A stretch of DNA of 7,948 nt from Patescibacteria group bacterium (GTDB taxonomy: Bacteria; Patescibacteriota; Minisyncoccia; Portnoybacterales; GWB1-42-6): NCBI GenBank assembly GCA_018818145.1, contig JAHIST010000048.1, positions 1 through 7,948 on the forward strand, written 5' to 3'. Below the pieces are notes generated by a model. It did not search any database and was not told the origin of the DNA. It worked only from the letters and a program-made list of their open reading frames with translations. Below are positions 1-6,370 of this stretch, one piece after another. The position numbers and the translations under genes are program-made. Numbering within the stretch: position 1 is the first letter of the stretch; each line of letters starts with the position of its first letter.

Positions 1-445
1 CCTGATTCAGAAAGTCGGAAAAATTATTATTTTTTAGAACGAGCGAAAAAGGATTTTCTTGGTCGTATTCGTCAATGGTGCGCAGAATCTGGCCTAAGTT
101 TGTTTTTTGGTTTTCCAGCGCTATGCTCTGGGTTTGAATATCAGAAGTCAGCCCTCGGATTTTCAGGTTGGCTTCGGATATTTTTGTTTGATTGAGCTTG
201 ACTTCGGCCTCCAGCTTTTTTATCTGGGTTTCCATTTTGCTGATTTGCTGTTTCAGCGTGGTTCCTTGGCTCTGGCTGCTTTTAATCATTGCCTGGTAAT
301 TGGCAATCTGTTTTTCCAGCTCTTGGATTTGGGCTTGCTTTTGGTCTATTTCGGCCTGTAAATCATCGGCTAAAGTAGCCAGCGCGATGGCAGGGTGTAT
401 TATTAAAAAGGCGGCAATAATAGCGGAAAGCAGAAAGCGGATCAT
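1..445 (-). CDS. Secreted coiled-coil protein, N-terminal part; probable M23 peptidase / EnvC-like murein hydrolase activator (partial)
   Basis: The reading frame starts at ATG 445-443 and runs off the left edge, giving 148 codons without a stop. Residues 1-23 form a signal peptide (hydrophobic core after MIRF, likely cleavage after ALA at 21-23). Residues about 28-130 are rich in Gln, Lys, Glu, Ile and Leu in a heptad-like pattern, for example QIQELEKQIA and QIKKLEAEVK, so they should form a long coiled coil. The stretch IDEYDQENPFSLVLKNNNFSDF matches, from memory, the linker typical of bacterial M23 (LytM) peptidases and EnvC-type activators, whose catalytic or degenerate LytM domain lies at the C terminus. 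That domain is outside the window, so peptidase activity cannot be judged. The protein should be exported and act on peptidoglycan, which fits the cell-wall genes upstream. It starts 11 bp after the gltX stop and is probably co-transcribed. No Shine-Dalgarno is seen. Confidence 0.8.
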   Translation of the reverse strand, partial: MIRFLLSAIIAAFLIIHPAIALATLADDLQAEIDQKQAQIQELEKQIANYQAMIKSSQSQGTTLKQQISKMETQIKKLEAEVKLNQTKISEANLKIRGLTSDIQTQSIALENQKTNLGQILRTIDEYDQENPFSLVLKNNNFSDFLNQ

Positions 446-456
446 TATGTGAAATA

Positions 457-1950
457 CTATAGTAAGTTTATTGCTTTATTAATTCTGGCTAAAGTTTCTT
501 TTTTACCTAAAATTTCAATAATCTCAAACGGCGGCGGAGAATTTTGCTGGCCGGATAGAGCCGCGCGCAAAGGCCAGAGCAACTCTCCCCTATTTTTCAT
601 AATTTCGGCTTCGGAGAGCAGAATGGATTTTAAATTTTCAACGGTGAATTCTTCGTCGGGAATTTCAGAAATTATTTTTTTGGAAGTTGTCAGTGATTTT
701 TTGATTTGTTTGTCCGCCATCTCTTTCCATTTCAATAATTCTTTTGTGTATGCGGGCGGTTCAAAAAAGAATTTAATGCCCTCCCCTATTTCGCCAAGCG
801 TGTTGGCGCGTTCCTTTTCCAGATTAAGCATTTTTATGATTTGTTCGCCGCCAAAGCCAGTTTTATTTTCCGGTAAATATAGCTGGCATTTTTCCAGTAG
901 TTGTTGTTCTGGCATCTGCCGGATATAATACTGATTATACCAATTTAATTTTTCAATATTAAACACCGCGCCGGCCTTGTGGACTTTTTCTATCCGAAAA
1001 TCTTTAAGCAGTTCCTCCATTGAATAAATTTCTTTTTCTTTACCCGTCGAAGCTTCAGCGAAGGCGGGCGCCCCTGGATTCCAGCCCAAAAACGCCAAAT
1101 AGTTAATCATTGCTTGAGGCAAATAGCCTTTCTTAATATAATCTTCAAGGGCTATATCGCCTTTGCGCTTGCTCATTTTTGTTTTGTCGGGATTGAGCAG
1201 GAGCGGCAGGTGCGCCCATTGGGGCGCCTTCCAGTTAAAATACTCATAAAGTAAAATATGTTTTGGCGTGGAAGGCAGCCATTCTTCGGTGCGGGTAACG
1301 TGAGAGATTTCCATTAAATGGTCATCTATCACCACCGCCAAGTGGTAGGTCGGGTAGCCGTTGGACTTTAATAAGACCTGATCGTCCAGTTCATCGGATT
1401 TATAAATTACTTTACCCCGGACAATGTCATTTACTTCAATGACACGTCTTTCGGGAATTTTCATTCTTACAACATGCGACTGATTTTGTTGAAGCCTGAC
1501 CTTAATATCTTCTCTTGGAAGAGAGCGGCAGCGGCCGTCGTATTTTGGCGCCTGTTTTTTGGCGATCTGTTCTTTCCTTATTTGTTCCAATGTTTGCTCG
1601 TCGCAAAAACAATAATACGCAAAACCCTCGTTAATTAATTCCTGTGCGTACTTTTTGTAAATATCTAAGCGCTGAGACTGCACGTACGGCTCAAAAGGCC
1701 CGCTAATATCCGGTCCTTCGTCATATTCTATCCTCGCCCATTTCAGGCCGCTGTAAATTGCTTCCGCCGCGCCTTTAACAATTCGATTAATATCCGTGTC
1801 TTCCAGGCGCAGCACAAACTGCCCGCCGTGTTGTTTGGCGAATAAATAAGAATAAAGCGCTGTGCGCAAACCGCCGATATGCAAAAAACCGGTGGGACTT
1901 GGCGCAAAGCGGGTGCGGATCTTAAATTTTTTAATTGTAGAATTGTTCAA
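457..1950 (-). CDS. gltX: Glutamyl-tRNA synthetase (class I aminoacyl-tRNA synthetase)
   Basis: GluRS attaches glutamate to tRNA-Glu in the cytoplasm. In lineages without GlnRS it may also charge tRNA-Gln; the sequence here does not settle this. The 497 residues match the usual family length of about 470-500. Visible landmarks are RFAPSPTGFLHIGG with the HIGH-class motif (HIGG, 24-27), a zinc site C114-x-C116 ... Y137-xxx-C141 spaced as in E. coli GluRS, EEWLPSTPKH at 222-231, the KMSKR form of KMSKS at 258-262, and the C-terminal helical anticodon-binding domain ending in LWPLRAALSG. The start is the TTG at 1950: no in-frame ATG lies between the murG stop and the HIGH region. Residues 2-10 (NNSTIKKFK) look like read-through from an AATTG-type intergenic repeat. 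The gene lies 15 bp after murG. Residues 294-304 are an extra segment encoded by a palindromic element (1043-1068). Confidence 0.97.
   Translation of the reverse strand: MNNSTIKKFKIRTRFAPSPTGFLHIGGLRTALYSYLFAKQHGGQFVLRLEDTDINRIVKGAAEAIYSGLKWARIEYDEGPDISGPFEPYVQSQRLDIYKKYAQELINEGFAYYCFCDEQTLEQIRKEQIAKKQAPKYDGRCRSLPREDIKVRLQQNQSHVVRMKIPERRVIEVNDIVRGKVIYKSDELDDQVLLKSNGYPTYHLAVVIDDHLMEISHVTRTEEWLPSTPKHILLYEYFNWKAPQWAHLPLLLNPDKTKMSKRKGDIALEDYIKKGYLPQAMINYLAFLGWNPGAPAFAEASTGKEKEIYSMEELLKDFRIEKVHKAGAVFNIEKLNWYNQYYIRQMPEQQLLEKCQLYLPENKTGFGGEQIIKMLNLEKERANTLGEIGEGIKFFFEPPAYTKELLKWKEMADKQIKKSLTTSKKIISEIPDEEFTVENLKSILLSEAEIMKNRGELLWPLRAALSGQQNSPPPFEIIEILGKKETLARINKAINLL
1043..1068. repeat. Short palindromic element inserted in frame in gltX
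   Basis: This 26-bp GC-rich imperfect palindrome has end arms CCCG and CGGG, a central perfect palindrome GAAGCTTC, and an alternative small hairpin CTTC-AGC-GAAG. In gltX it encodes A294-PAFAEASTG-K304, exactly between the conserved FLGWNPG and the conserved EIYSMEELL, where most GluRS proteins go almost directly from NPG to a few charged residues and EIFS. The reading frame is kept. I recall similar CCCGCCTTCGCT-type repeats in many Patescibacteria genomes, but no search was possible here. It has the logic of a Rickettsia palindromic element: a mobile or once-mobile palindrome tolerated in a surface loop. Confidence 0.72.
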
Positions 1951-1961
1951 TTGATCAATTG
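1948..1961. repeat. Perfect 14-bp palindrome over the gltX start codon
   Basis: CAATTGATCAATTG reads the same on both strands and overlaps the TTG start codon of gltX (1948-1950) and most of the 15-bp murG-gltX gap. It lies within a larger set of AATTG words (1933-1965). It could be a small repeat remnant, a protein-binding site, or chance in AT-rich DNA. The perfect symmetry is a fact of the sequence; a function is only a guess. Confidence 0.5.
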
Positions 1962-1965
1962 TTAA

Positions 1966-3093
1966 TTAATATTTTGCTATATTTAATATCTCTTGCGCGA
2001 TTTTGGCGGCGGCTTCTTCTTGTTTGAATGTTCTGGCGTTGGCGGACATTTTTGCCAGCAAATCGGTATTGTCCAGCAGGGCGAAAATGCGGTTTTGGAA
2101 AAGATGGGGCGTTAAATTCATCTGTTCCAGCACCAAGGTTGCCCCAAAACGGGCGTATTCCACCGCGTTTTTATTTTGGTGGTCAGCCGCGGCGTTGGGC
2201 AAAGGAATAATTATGCTGGGTTTTCCCAGCGCCGAAATTTCGGCAATACTGCCCGCCCCGGCCCGCGAAACAACTAAATCGGCCGCCCCGTAGGCGTGGC
2301 GCATTTGCTCCTCATTTAAAAACGGGAAAAGAAAATAGCCCGGATACGACTGGCCGGCGATTAGCTGTTTTAACGAATCGTAATTGGCCGGTCCGCATTG
2401 ATGAATGACTTCGCAGCGGGAAATTAATGCCGGAATTGAAGCAAAAACAATATCATTTATCGGTTGCGCTCCCTGGCTGCCGCCTAAAATTAAAATTATT
2501 TGTTTTGCGCCGCTTAAGCCAAAAAGCCTTGTGGCTTCTTCTTTTAAGCCGCCATAAAGCCCTGCCCTGACCGGATTGCCGGTTAGAGCTGTTTTTTTCT
2601 CTGGGAAATATTGAACCGAATCCATATAAGAAATCGCTATTCGTTTGCTAAATTTAGCGCAAAATTTATTGGCGAGCCCCGGGGTGGCGTCAGATTCATG
2701 AATTAAAACAGGAATACGGAAAATCCAGGCTGCCAGCACTACCGGAACGCTGCCATACCCGCCTTTACTGAAAATAACATTGGGCATAAAAACAAAAAGA
2801 TGCCACAGGGACTGCAGGAATCCAAGAGGCGCTTTGAAAACATCAATAAAATTTTTCAGCGAAAAATAGCGGCGCATTTTGCCGGCTAAAATTATTTTGT
2901 GCGCAATTCCTTCGCTCGCTAATTCCTCTTCGCCTATTGTTTTGGGGCCGACGAACATAAATTCAACCGAACTGCCCTCGTCTGGCGGGACGCGCATGAC
3001 GTTTTTCTGTATTAAATTTTTTATTTCTCTGGCCACGGCAATTATGGGGAACAAATGCCCACCAGTGCCGCCGCCAGTTAAGACAATACGCAT
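1966..3093 (-). CDS. murG: UDP-GlcNAc:undecaprenyl-pyrophosphoryl-MurNAc-pentapeptide GlcNAc transferase MurG
   Basis: MurG is a GT28 glycosyltransferase on the inner face of the membrane that adds GlcNAc from UDP-GlcNAc to lipid I, making lipid II. I chose the ATG at 3093: it gives the canonical opening MRIVLTGGGTGGHLFP and 375 residues, the usual length. A TTG at 3108 would add five residues, but these are encoded by a repeat. Visible landmarks are the N-terminal glycine-rich loop GGGTGGH (7-13), FSKGGYGSVPVVLAAW and IHESDATPGLANK (lipid I/acceptor side), GGSQGAQPIND, and the C-terminal donor site SRAGAGSIAEISALGKPSIIIPLP followed by DHQNKNA. Residues 32-42 (VMRVPPDEGSS), between helix 1 and the next strand, look longer than usual. 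It follows ftsW across a 128-bp gap that is almost wholly a repeat. No Shine-Dalgarno is seen. Confidence 0.97.
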   Translation of the reverse strand: MRIVLTGGGTGGHLFPIIAVAREIKNLIQKNVMRVPPDEGSSVEFMFVGPKTIGEEELASEGIAHKIILAGKMRRYFSLKNFIDVFKAPLGFLQSLWHLFVFMPNVIFSKGGYGSVPVVLAAWIFRIPVLIHESDATPGLANKFCAKFSKRIAISYMDSVQYFPEKKTALTGNPVRAGLYGGLKEEATRLFGLSGAKQIILILGGSQGAQPINDIVFASIPALISRCEVIHQCGPANYDSLKQLIAGQSYPGYFLFPFLNEEQMRHAYGAADLVVSRAGAGSIAEISALGKPSIIIPLPNAAADHQNKNAVEYARFGATLVLEQMNLTPHLFQNRIFALLDNTDLLAKMSANARTFKQEEAAAKIAQEILNIAKY

Positions 3094-3100
3094 AGTTGTA

Positions 3101-3210
3101 AAATCCAAATGTCAAAATCCAAATTTCAAATCAAGCTCAAAGCTCAAAATCCAAATTAATTTACTCTTTTTGTTATTTGGATTTTGGATTTGATTTGACA
3201 TTTGAGCTTT
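3101..3210 (+). repeat. ~110-bp interspersed repeat, copy A (between ftsW and murG)
   Basis: An AT-rich word repeat fills most of the ftsW-murG gap. Its left 48 nt (3101-3148) are identical to the reverse complement of 4400-4447, and its right 32 nt (3176-3207) to the reverse complement of 4343-4374. The centre differs. The ends are complementary: CAAATGTCAAA (3106-3116) pairs with TTTGACATTTG (3194-3204), followed after a 4-nt bulge by ATCCAAA/TTTGGAT. The element can therefore fold as a hairpin in RNA or single-stranded DNA. A similar AT-rich tail runs on to about 3234 and contains the ftsW stop codon. It encodes no protein of its own. Confidence 0.88.
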
Positions 3211-3221
3211 AGATTTTGGAT

Positions 3222-4325
3222 TTATTTTGAGCTGTACCTAGATATATTAAGTAAAATTCCCATTGCGGTCAAAGAGATAGCCAAAGAAGAGCCGCCCAAA
3301 GAAATAAACGGCAAGGTAATTCCTGTTAGGGGAATTAATCCGCAGATTGCCGCAATATTAATTAGCGTCTGAATTATTATCCAGCTGGTTATGCCGCCAG
3401 CCAGCAGCATTCCAAATTGATCCGGCGCGTGGCGAGCGATTTTGAAGCCCCTCCAGGCGAGAAGAACAAATAAAATAAGCAGTGCCAGCAAGCCGATAAA
3501 TCCGAGCTCTTCGCCTATGACGGCAATGATTGAATCGGTTGCCGGCTCGGGCAGAAACTTGAATTTTTGAAGTCCCTGGCCCAGCCCCAAGCCGAGAATG
3601 CCGCCCGAACCCAAAGCCAGCAGAGCTTGATTTACCTGATAGCCAATACCCTGCGGGTCTAGTTCCGGGCGCAAGAAAACCTGCAGCCGGTTTGAGGCGT
3701 GGGAAAAGAATTTTGTCAGAAGCCAGAAAAGAGCCAAGGAGCCGGCGCCGATAATGCTCAAATGAGAAATTCTGGCGCCAGCCAGAAAATAAAGAGCAAC
3801 GGCCGTGAAGCCGATAACACCAAGCGATCCGATATCCGGCTCCAGAATCAGCATTATCGCCAAAATGCTTACTAAAATGACAAAAGGAACTAAACCCTCA
3901 AAGAAAGTTTTTATCCCTTTTTCTTTGTTCGCCAGCCAGGCGGCTAGATAGATGGTAAAAGTCAGTTTTAAAAATTCGGAAGGCTGAATGTTTATCGGGC
4001 CAAGACTCAGCCAGCGTTTTGCTCCGCTGTGGGCCAGGCCAAGCCCGGGAACAAAAACCAAAGTCAGCATCAAAACCGTGCCAACAAAGAGGGGCAGGGC
4101 CAAAGTTTTCCAGAAACGGTATGGGATGAAAAATGCCGCGACGCACAACAGCAAACCTGGCAGAAGACCGCGCAGAACCTGATTTTTCAGATAATAGTAG
4201 CTTTCTTGGTAATTTTCTTGGGAGAGGACAACGCTGGCGGAAGAGACCATAATTAAGCCAAAAATCACTAAAATTGCGACAATGACAAATAATGTATAAT
4301 CTGGTTGACGGAAATTACGAGGCAT
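3222..4325 (-). CDS. ftsW: SEDS-family peptidoglycan glycosyltransferase FtsW
   Basis: FtsW is a polytopic membrane enzyme that polymerises lipid II into glycan strands at the division site together with a class B PBP. The 367 residues fit a minimal SEDS protein with about ten membrane segments. Landmarks are GAKRWLSLGPINIQPSEFLKL (101-121), EPDIGSLGV (162-170), GIGYQVNQALLALGSGGILGLGLGQG (226-251), FLPEPATDSIIAVIGEELGF (257-276) with the presumed catalytic Asp at 264, and the C-terminal PLTGITLPFISLGGSS (332-347). RodA is the main alternative, but the place between murD and murG is the classical one for ftsW, and no PBP2/MreC neighbours are present. The ATG at 4325 gives a short cytoplasmic N terminus. 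The last codons (SSK and TAA) lie in AT-rich sequence continuing repeat A. Inverted repeat copies flank the gene on both sides. No Shine-Dalgarno is seen. Confidence 0.94.
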   Translation of the reverse strand: MPRNFRQPDYTLFVIVAILVIFGLIMVSSASVVLSQENYQESYYYLKNQVLRGLLPGLLLCVAAFFIPYRFWKTLALPLFVGTVLMLTLVFVPGLGLAHSGAKRWLSLGPINIQPSEFLKLTFTIYLAAWLANKEKGIKTFFEGLVPFVILVSILAIMLILEPDIGSLGVIGFTAVALYFLAGARISHLSIIGAGSLALFWLLTKFFSHASNRLQVFLRPELDPQGIGYQVNQALLALGSGGILGLGLGQGLQKFKFLPEPATDSIIAVIGEELGFIGLLALLILFVLLAWRGFKIARHAPDQFGMLLAGGITSWIIIQTLINIAAICGLIPLTGITLPFISLGGSSLAISLTAMGILLNISRYSSK

Positions 4326-4339
4326 GAGAATAAGATTTA

Positions 4340-4449
4340 AGGCTCAAATGTCAAATCAAATCCAAAATCCAAAAGATTAAAAAACATCAAATTTTGGACT
4401 TTGAGCTTTGAGCTTGATTTGAAATTTGGATTTTGACATTTGGATTTTT
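4340..4449 (-). repeat. ~110-bp interspersed repeat, copy B (murD 3' end and murD-ftsW gap)
   Basis: This is the second copy of the element at 3101-3210, in the opposite orientation. On the minus strand it begins with AAAATCCAAATGTC near 4449 and ends with CATTTGAGC near 4343. The terminal complementary words are TTTGACATTTG (4432-4442) and CAAATGTCAAA (4345-4355). The central ~27 nt do not match copy A, while both arms match perfectly. The left arm forms the end of the murD reading frame (19 codons plus TGA), so the element appears to have replaced or extended the original murD terminus. Confidence 0.88.
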
Positions 4450-5946
4450 CAGCATCGCTACGGCGTCGTTGAAGACTTTTCCTCTTTCAAATTCGTGCCT
4501 GAATAAACCGAAGCTCGCGCAACCCGGGGAAAGGAGCACTATGTTGCCGGGGCTTGCCAGTTTTTGGGCGTGGCGCACGGCATTGGCCATCGTGCTTGTT
4601 TTTAAAATAGGCGTTTTTTGCTGGTCTATCGCCTTTTTTATTTTTTCGGTTGCCGAGCCGGGCAGCAAGATTGTGTGTTTGACTTTTTTATTGACAATTT
4701 CGCCAAATTCGGTAAAATCCAATTTTTTGTCTGCGCCGCCGGAAATCAAAATTATTTTTTTGGGCGCGTTTTGTACGGAGATTATTTCTGAGCCGTGCTT
4801 TTTATCCCCACACCTTTCTGTGGGCATAAGGTTTGGGGATTTATAAAAATGTTCCTCAACCGCGTTAACGGCGGCAATGGCGGCGTCCGGCGTCGTGGCA
4901 GCGGTATCATTTATATATTTGACATTGCCGGTTTCTTTTATCAGCTGAAGCCGTCCTTCCAGGCCGGTAAATTCATGGAGCGCCAGTTTAATTTTTCCGG
5001 GCGGCACATTGTAAAGGTCAGCGACCGAAACAGCTGCCAGAACATTGGCTAAGTTATGGCGTCCGATCAGTTTGATGTTTTTTAAACTGCAGATTTCCTG
5101 ATGCGCTGCGCCGTAGTATATTTTTTTGCCTTTAAGATAGGCGCCGATGCGGGCTTTTTGATTCAGCCGAGGCAGCTCTTCTTTTAGCAGCGCGTCGCCG
5201 TCATGTGAATAAAAATAAATGCGAGAGGTGACTTCCTTTGAGCTTTCTTTAAGCAGCGGATCGCAGAAATTTAAAAAAAGATAGTCATTGTCTCTTTGAA
5301 ATTTAAAAATCAATTTTTTGTCGGCGATATAGCTTTCAAAATTTCGATAGCGGTTTAAGTGGTCGCGTAAAATGTTGGTTATGACGGCTACCCGAGGGCC
5401 TTTTTTATGCTCTTTAGCGTCGGCTAATTGCCACGAGGAAAGCTCCAGTATAACGATTGAGTCTTTGGTGATTTCGGGAAGTTTTTCCAAGACAGAGGCG
5501 CGGATATTACCGGCTAAAATCACCTGCGGGAATTCTTTTTTTAAAATGTTGGCCAGAAGCGCGGCGGTTGTTGATTTTCCTTTGGTGCCGGTAACGCCAA
5601 TAATCGGCGCCGGGCACAATTCAAAAAATATGCCGATGTCGCTTTCAATTGGTATTTTTTTATCTCGGCTGGCTTTTAAGAACTCCGAATCTTCCGGCAC
5701 GCCGGGATTTTTTATAACCATGTCGGTTTCAATGAAATTTTCCATTCGGTGTTCGCCAAAAACATATTCAACGGGCAAATCTTTTAATTTTTCCAAAGAT
5801 TCTTTTAATTCTTCTTTGGAACGTAAATCAGTCGCCAGAACCCGCGCCCCCTGGCTCGCCAAAAATTTAATCACGCCTACTCCCCCGCCGTGGAGCCCAA
5901 TGCCCATGACGGTTATTTTTTTGTCTTTAAAATCGTTTGAAGTCAT
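4387..5946 (-). CDS. murD: UDP-N-acetylmuramoylalanine--D-glutamate ligase MurD
   Basis: MurD is the cytoplasmic Mur ligase that uses ATP to add D-Glu to UDP-MurNAc-L-Ala. Landmarks are a Rossmann-like N-terminal domain (VMGIGLHGGGVGVIKFL, 13-29), the ATP loop GVTGTKGKSTT (117-127), ELSSWQL (168-174), NILRDHLNRY (191-200, with Asn198 where most MurD have Asp in DHxDRY), a candidate carbamylated Lys near 210, GRHNLANVLAA (295-305), the NDTAATTPDAAIAA variant of NDSKATN (346-359), and LSPGCASFGLFRHEFERG (472-489). At 519 residues it is longer than the usual 440-460. Two causes are visible: a palindromic insertion at residues 369-381 within a longer non-conserved loop (364-394), and a 19-residue C-terminal tail (501-519) encoded by repeat B. 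The start ATG overlaps the end of the upstream small gene by 20 bp. No Shine-Dalgarno is seen. Confidence 0.96.
   Translation of the reverse strand: MTSNDFKDKKITVMGIGLHGGGVGVIKFLASQGARVLATDLRSKEELKESLEKLKDLPVEYVFGEHRMENFIETDMVIKNPGVPEDSEFLKASRDKKIPIESDIGIFFELCPAPIIGVTGTKGKSTTAALLANILKKEFPQVILAGNIRASVLEKLPEITKDSIVILELSSWQLADAKEHKKGPRVAVITNILRDHLNRYRNFESYIADKKLIFKFQRDNDYLFLNFCDPLLKESSKEVTSRIYFYSHDGDALLKEELPRLNQKARIGAYLKGKKIYYGAAHQEICSLKNIKLIGRHNLANVLAAVSVADLYNVPPGKIKLALHEFTGLEGRLQLIKETGNVKYINDTAATTPDAAIAAVNAVEEHFYKSPNLMPTERCGDKKHGSEIISVQNAPKKIILISGGADKKLDFTEFGEIVNKKVKHTILLPGSATEKIKKAIDQQKTPILKTSTMANAVRHAQKLASPGNIVLLSPGCASFGLFRHEFERGKVFNDAVAMLKNPNVKIQISNQAQSSKSKI
4804..4840. repeat. Palindromic element inserted in frame in murD
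   Basis: This 37-bp hairpin has arms of 13 nt (4804-4816 and 4828-4840) that pair at 12 of 13 positions, starting ATCCCCA/TGGGGAT. The loop is 11 nt. A second, mutually exclusive hairpin CCCACA (4807-4812) / TGTGGG (4819-4824) lies inside it. On the minus strand it encodes the end of K369 and SPNLMPTERCGD (370-381), in the loop between NDTAATTPDAAIAAVNA and KKIILISGG where MurD proteins are normally short. It is unrelated in sequence to the gltX element, but is likewise a palindrome in frame inside an essential enzyme. Confidence 0.72.
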
Positions 5947-6322
5947 GTAGGTTAATTAGAAAGCCGATCAATAGACACAAGCCAATTATAATGATAAAAA
6001 ACGAAATTAACAGCAAAAATCTGTATAATAACTTTCTATTTTTTATCTTGGCGGGTATTTTTTCTGTTATTAAAAAGACAATATATAATGCCAAAGTTAC
6101 AACAAACAAATCAGTAATAATATAGAATACGAAATGAGGCGTATAAGCGCACACCATAATACATGCACCAGTTTCTTCGGATGAATAGCCGAAAGGATTA
6201 AGTAAACTATGCGAGTCGCAGGCGCTGCCACAAGAATTCCCTAGCGGAAAATAAAAAATAAGAACCAAGATAATCTCTATTAAAATAATTGATATAAAAA
6301 TGATATGAGTTGCTTTTTTCAT
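5927..6322 (-). CDS. Unrecognised small membrane protein with two CX3C pairs
   Basis: I do not recognise this 131-residue protein. It has three hydrophobic segments: about 7-27 after a KK start, 63-86, and 100-124. Between the first two is a loop with C31-xxx-C35 and C54-xxx-C58, a twin CX3C arrangement. With Lys-rich cytoplasmic ends this loop should face outside, so two disulfides are plausible. The gene sits between mraY and murD and overlaps the start of murD by 20 bp, so it is probably co-transcribed and translationally coupled. Its DNA is clearly more AT-rich than its neighbours (16 G/C in 60 bases at 6001-6060), and many codons are ATA or TTA types, which suggests a different history or weak constraint. 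The start ATG at 6322 is preceded by AATGAGAA, only a weak ribosome site. No function is proposed. Confidence 0.72.
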   Translation of the reverse strand: MKKATHIIFISIILIEIILVLIFYFPLGNSCGSACDSHSLLNPFGYSSEETGACIMVCAYTPHFVFYIITDLFVVTLALYIVFLITEKIPAKIKNRKLLYRFLLLISFFIIIIGLCLLIGFLINLHDFKRF

Positions 6323-6330
6323 TTCTCATT

Positions 6331-6370
6331 TTTTAATTGTAATTTTGATTTTTGATTTTTACATTTTGAA
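6331..6370 (-). repeat. AT-rich word repeat in the mraY-small gene gap, possible diverged copy
   Basis: Most of the 48-bp gap between mraY and the small membrane-protein gene reads on the minus strand as TTCAAAATGTAAAAATC followed by further AAAAATC and AAAATT words. The first 23 nt match the start of the ~110-bp repeat at 18 positions, most differences being C to A. Low complexity makes this weak evidence of common origin. No terminator or promoter is evident here. Confidence 0.4.

Noticed and set aside
449..928. Plus-strand open frame opposite the gltX 3' end, and similar plus-strand frames opposite murG, ftsW, murD and mraY
   Set aside because: All lie antisense to genes with complete family motifs and show no recognisable motif; they are shadow frames.
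3094..3108. TTG start for murG five codons upstream of the ATG
   Set aside because: The extra residues MDFTT are encoded by the edge of the repeat, and the ATG at 3093 gives the canonical MurG start MRIVLTGGGTGG.
3222..4325. RodA rather than FtsW
   Set aside because: The gene lies between murD and murG in a dcw cluster and has no rod-system neighbours; sequence motifs alone would not fully exclude RodA.
3101..4449. CRISPR array from the repeated CAAATCC/TTTGGAT words
   Set aside because: The words are short, irregularly spaced and in opposite orientations, with no uniform spacers and no cas genes.
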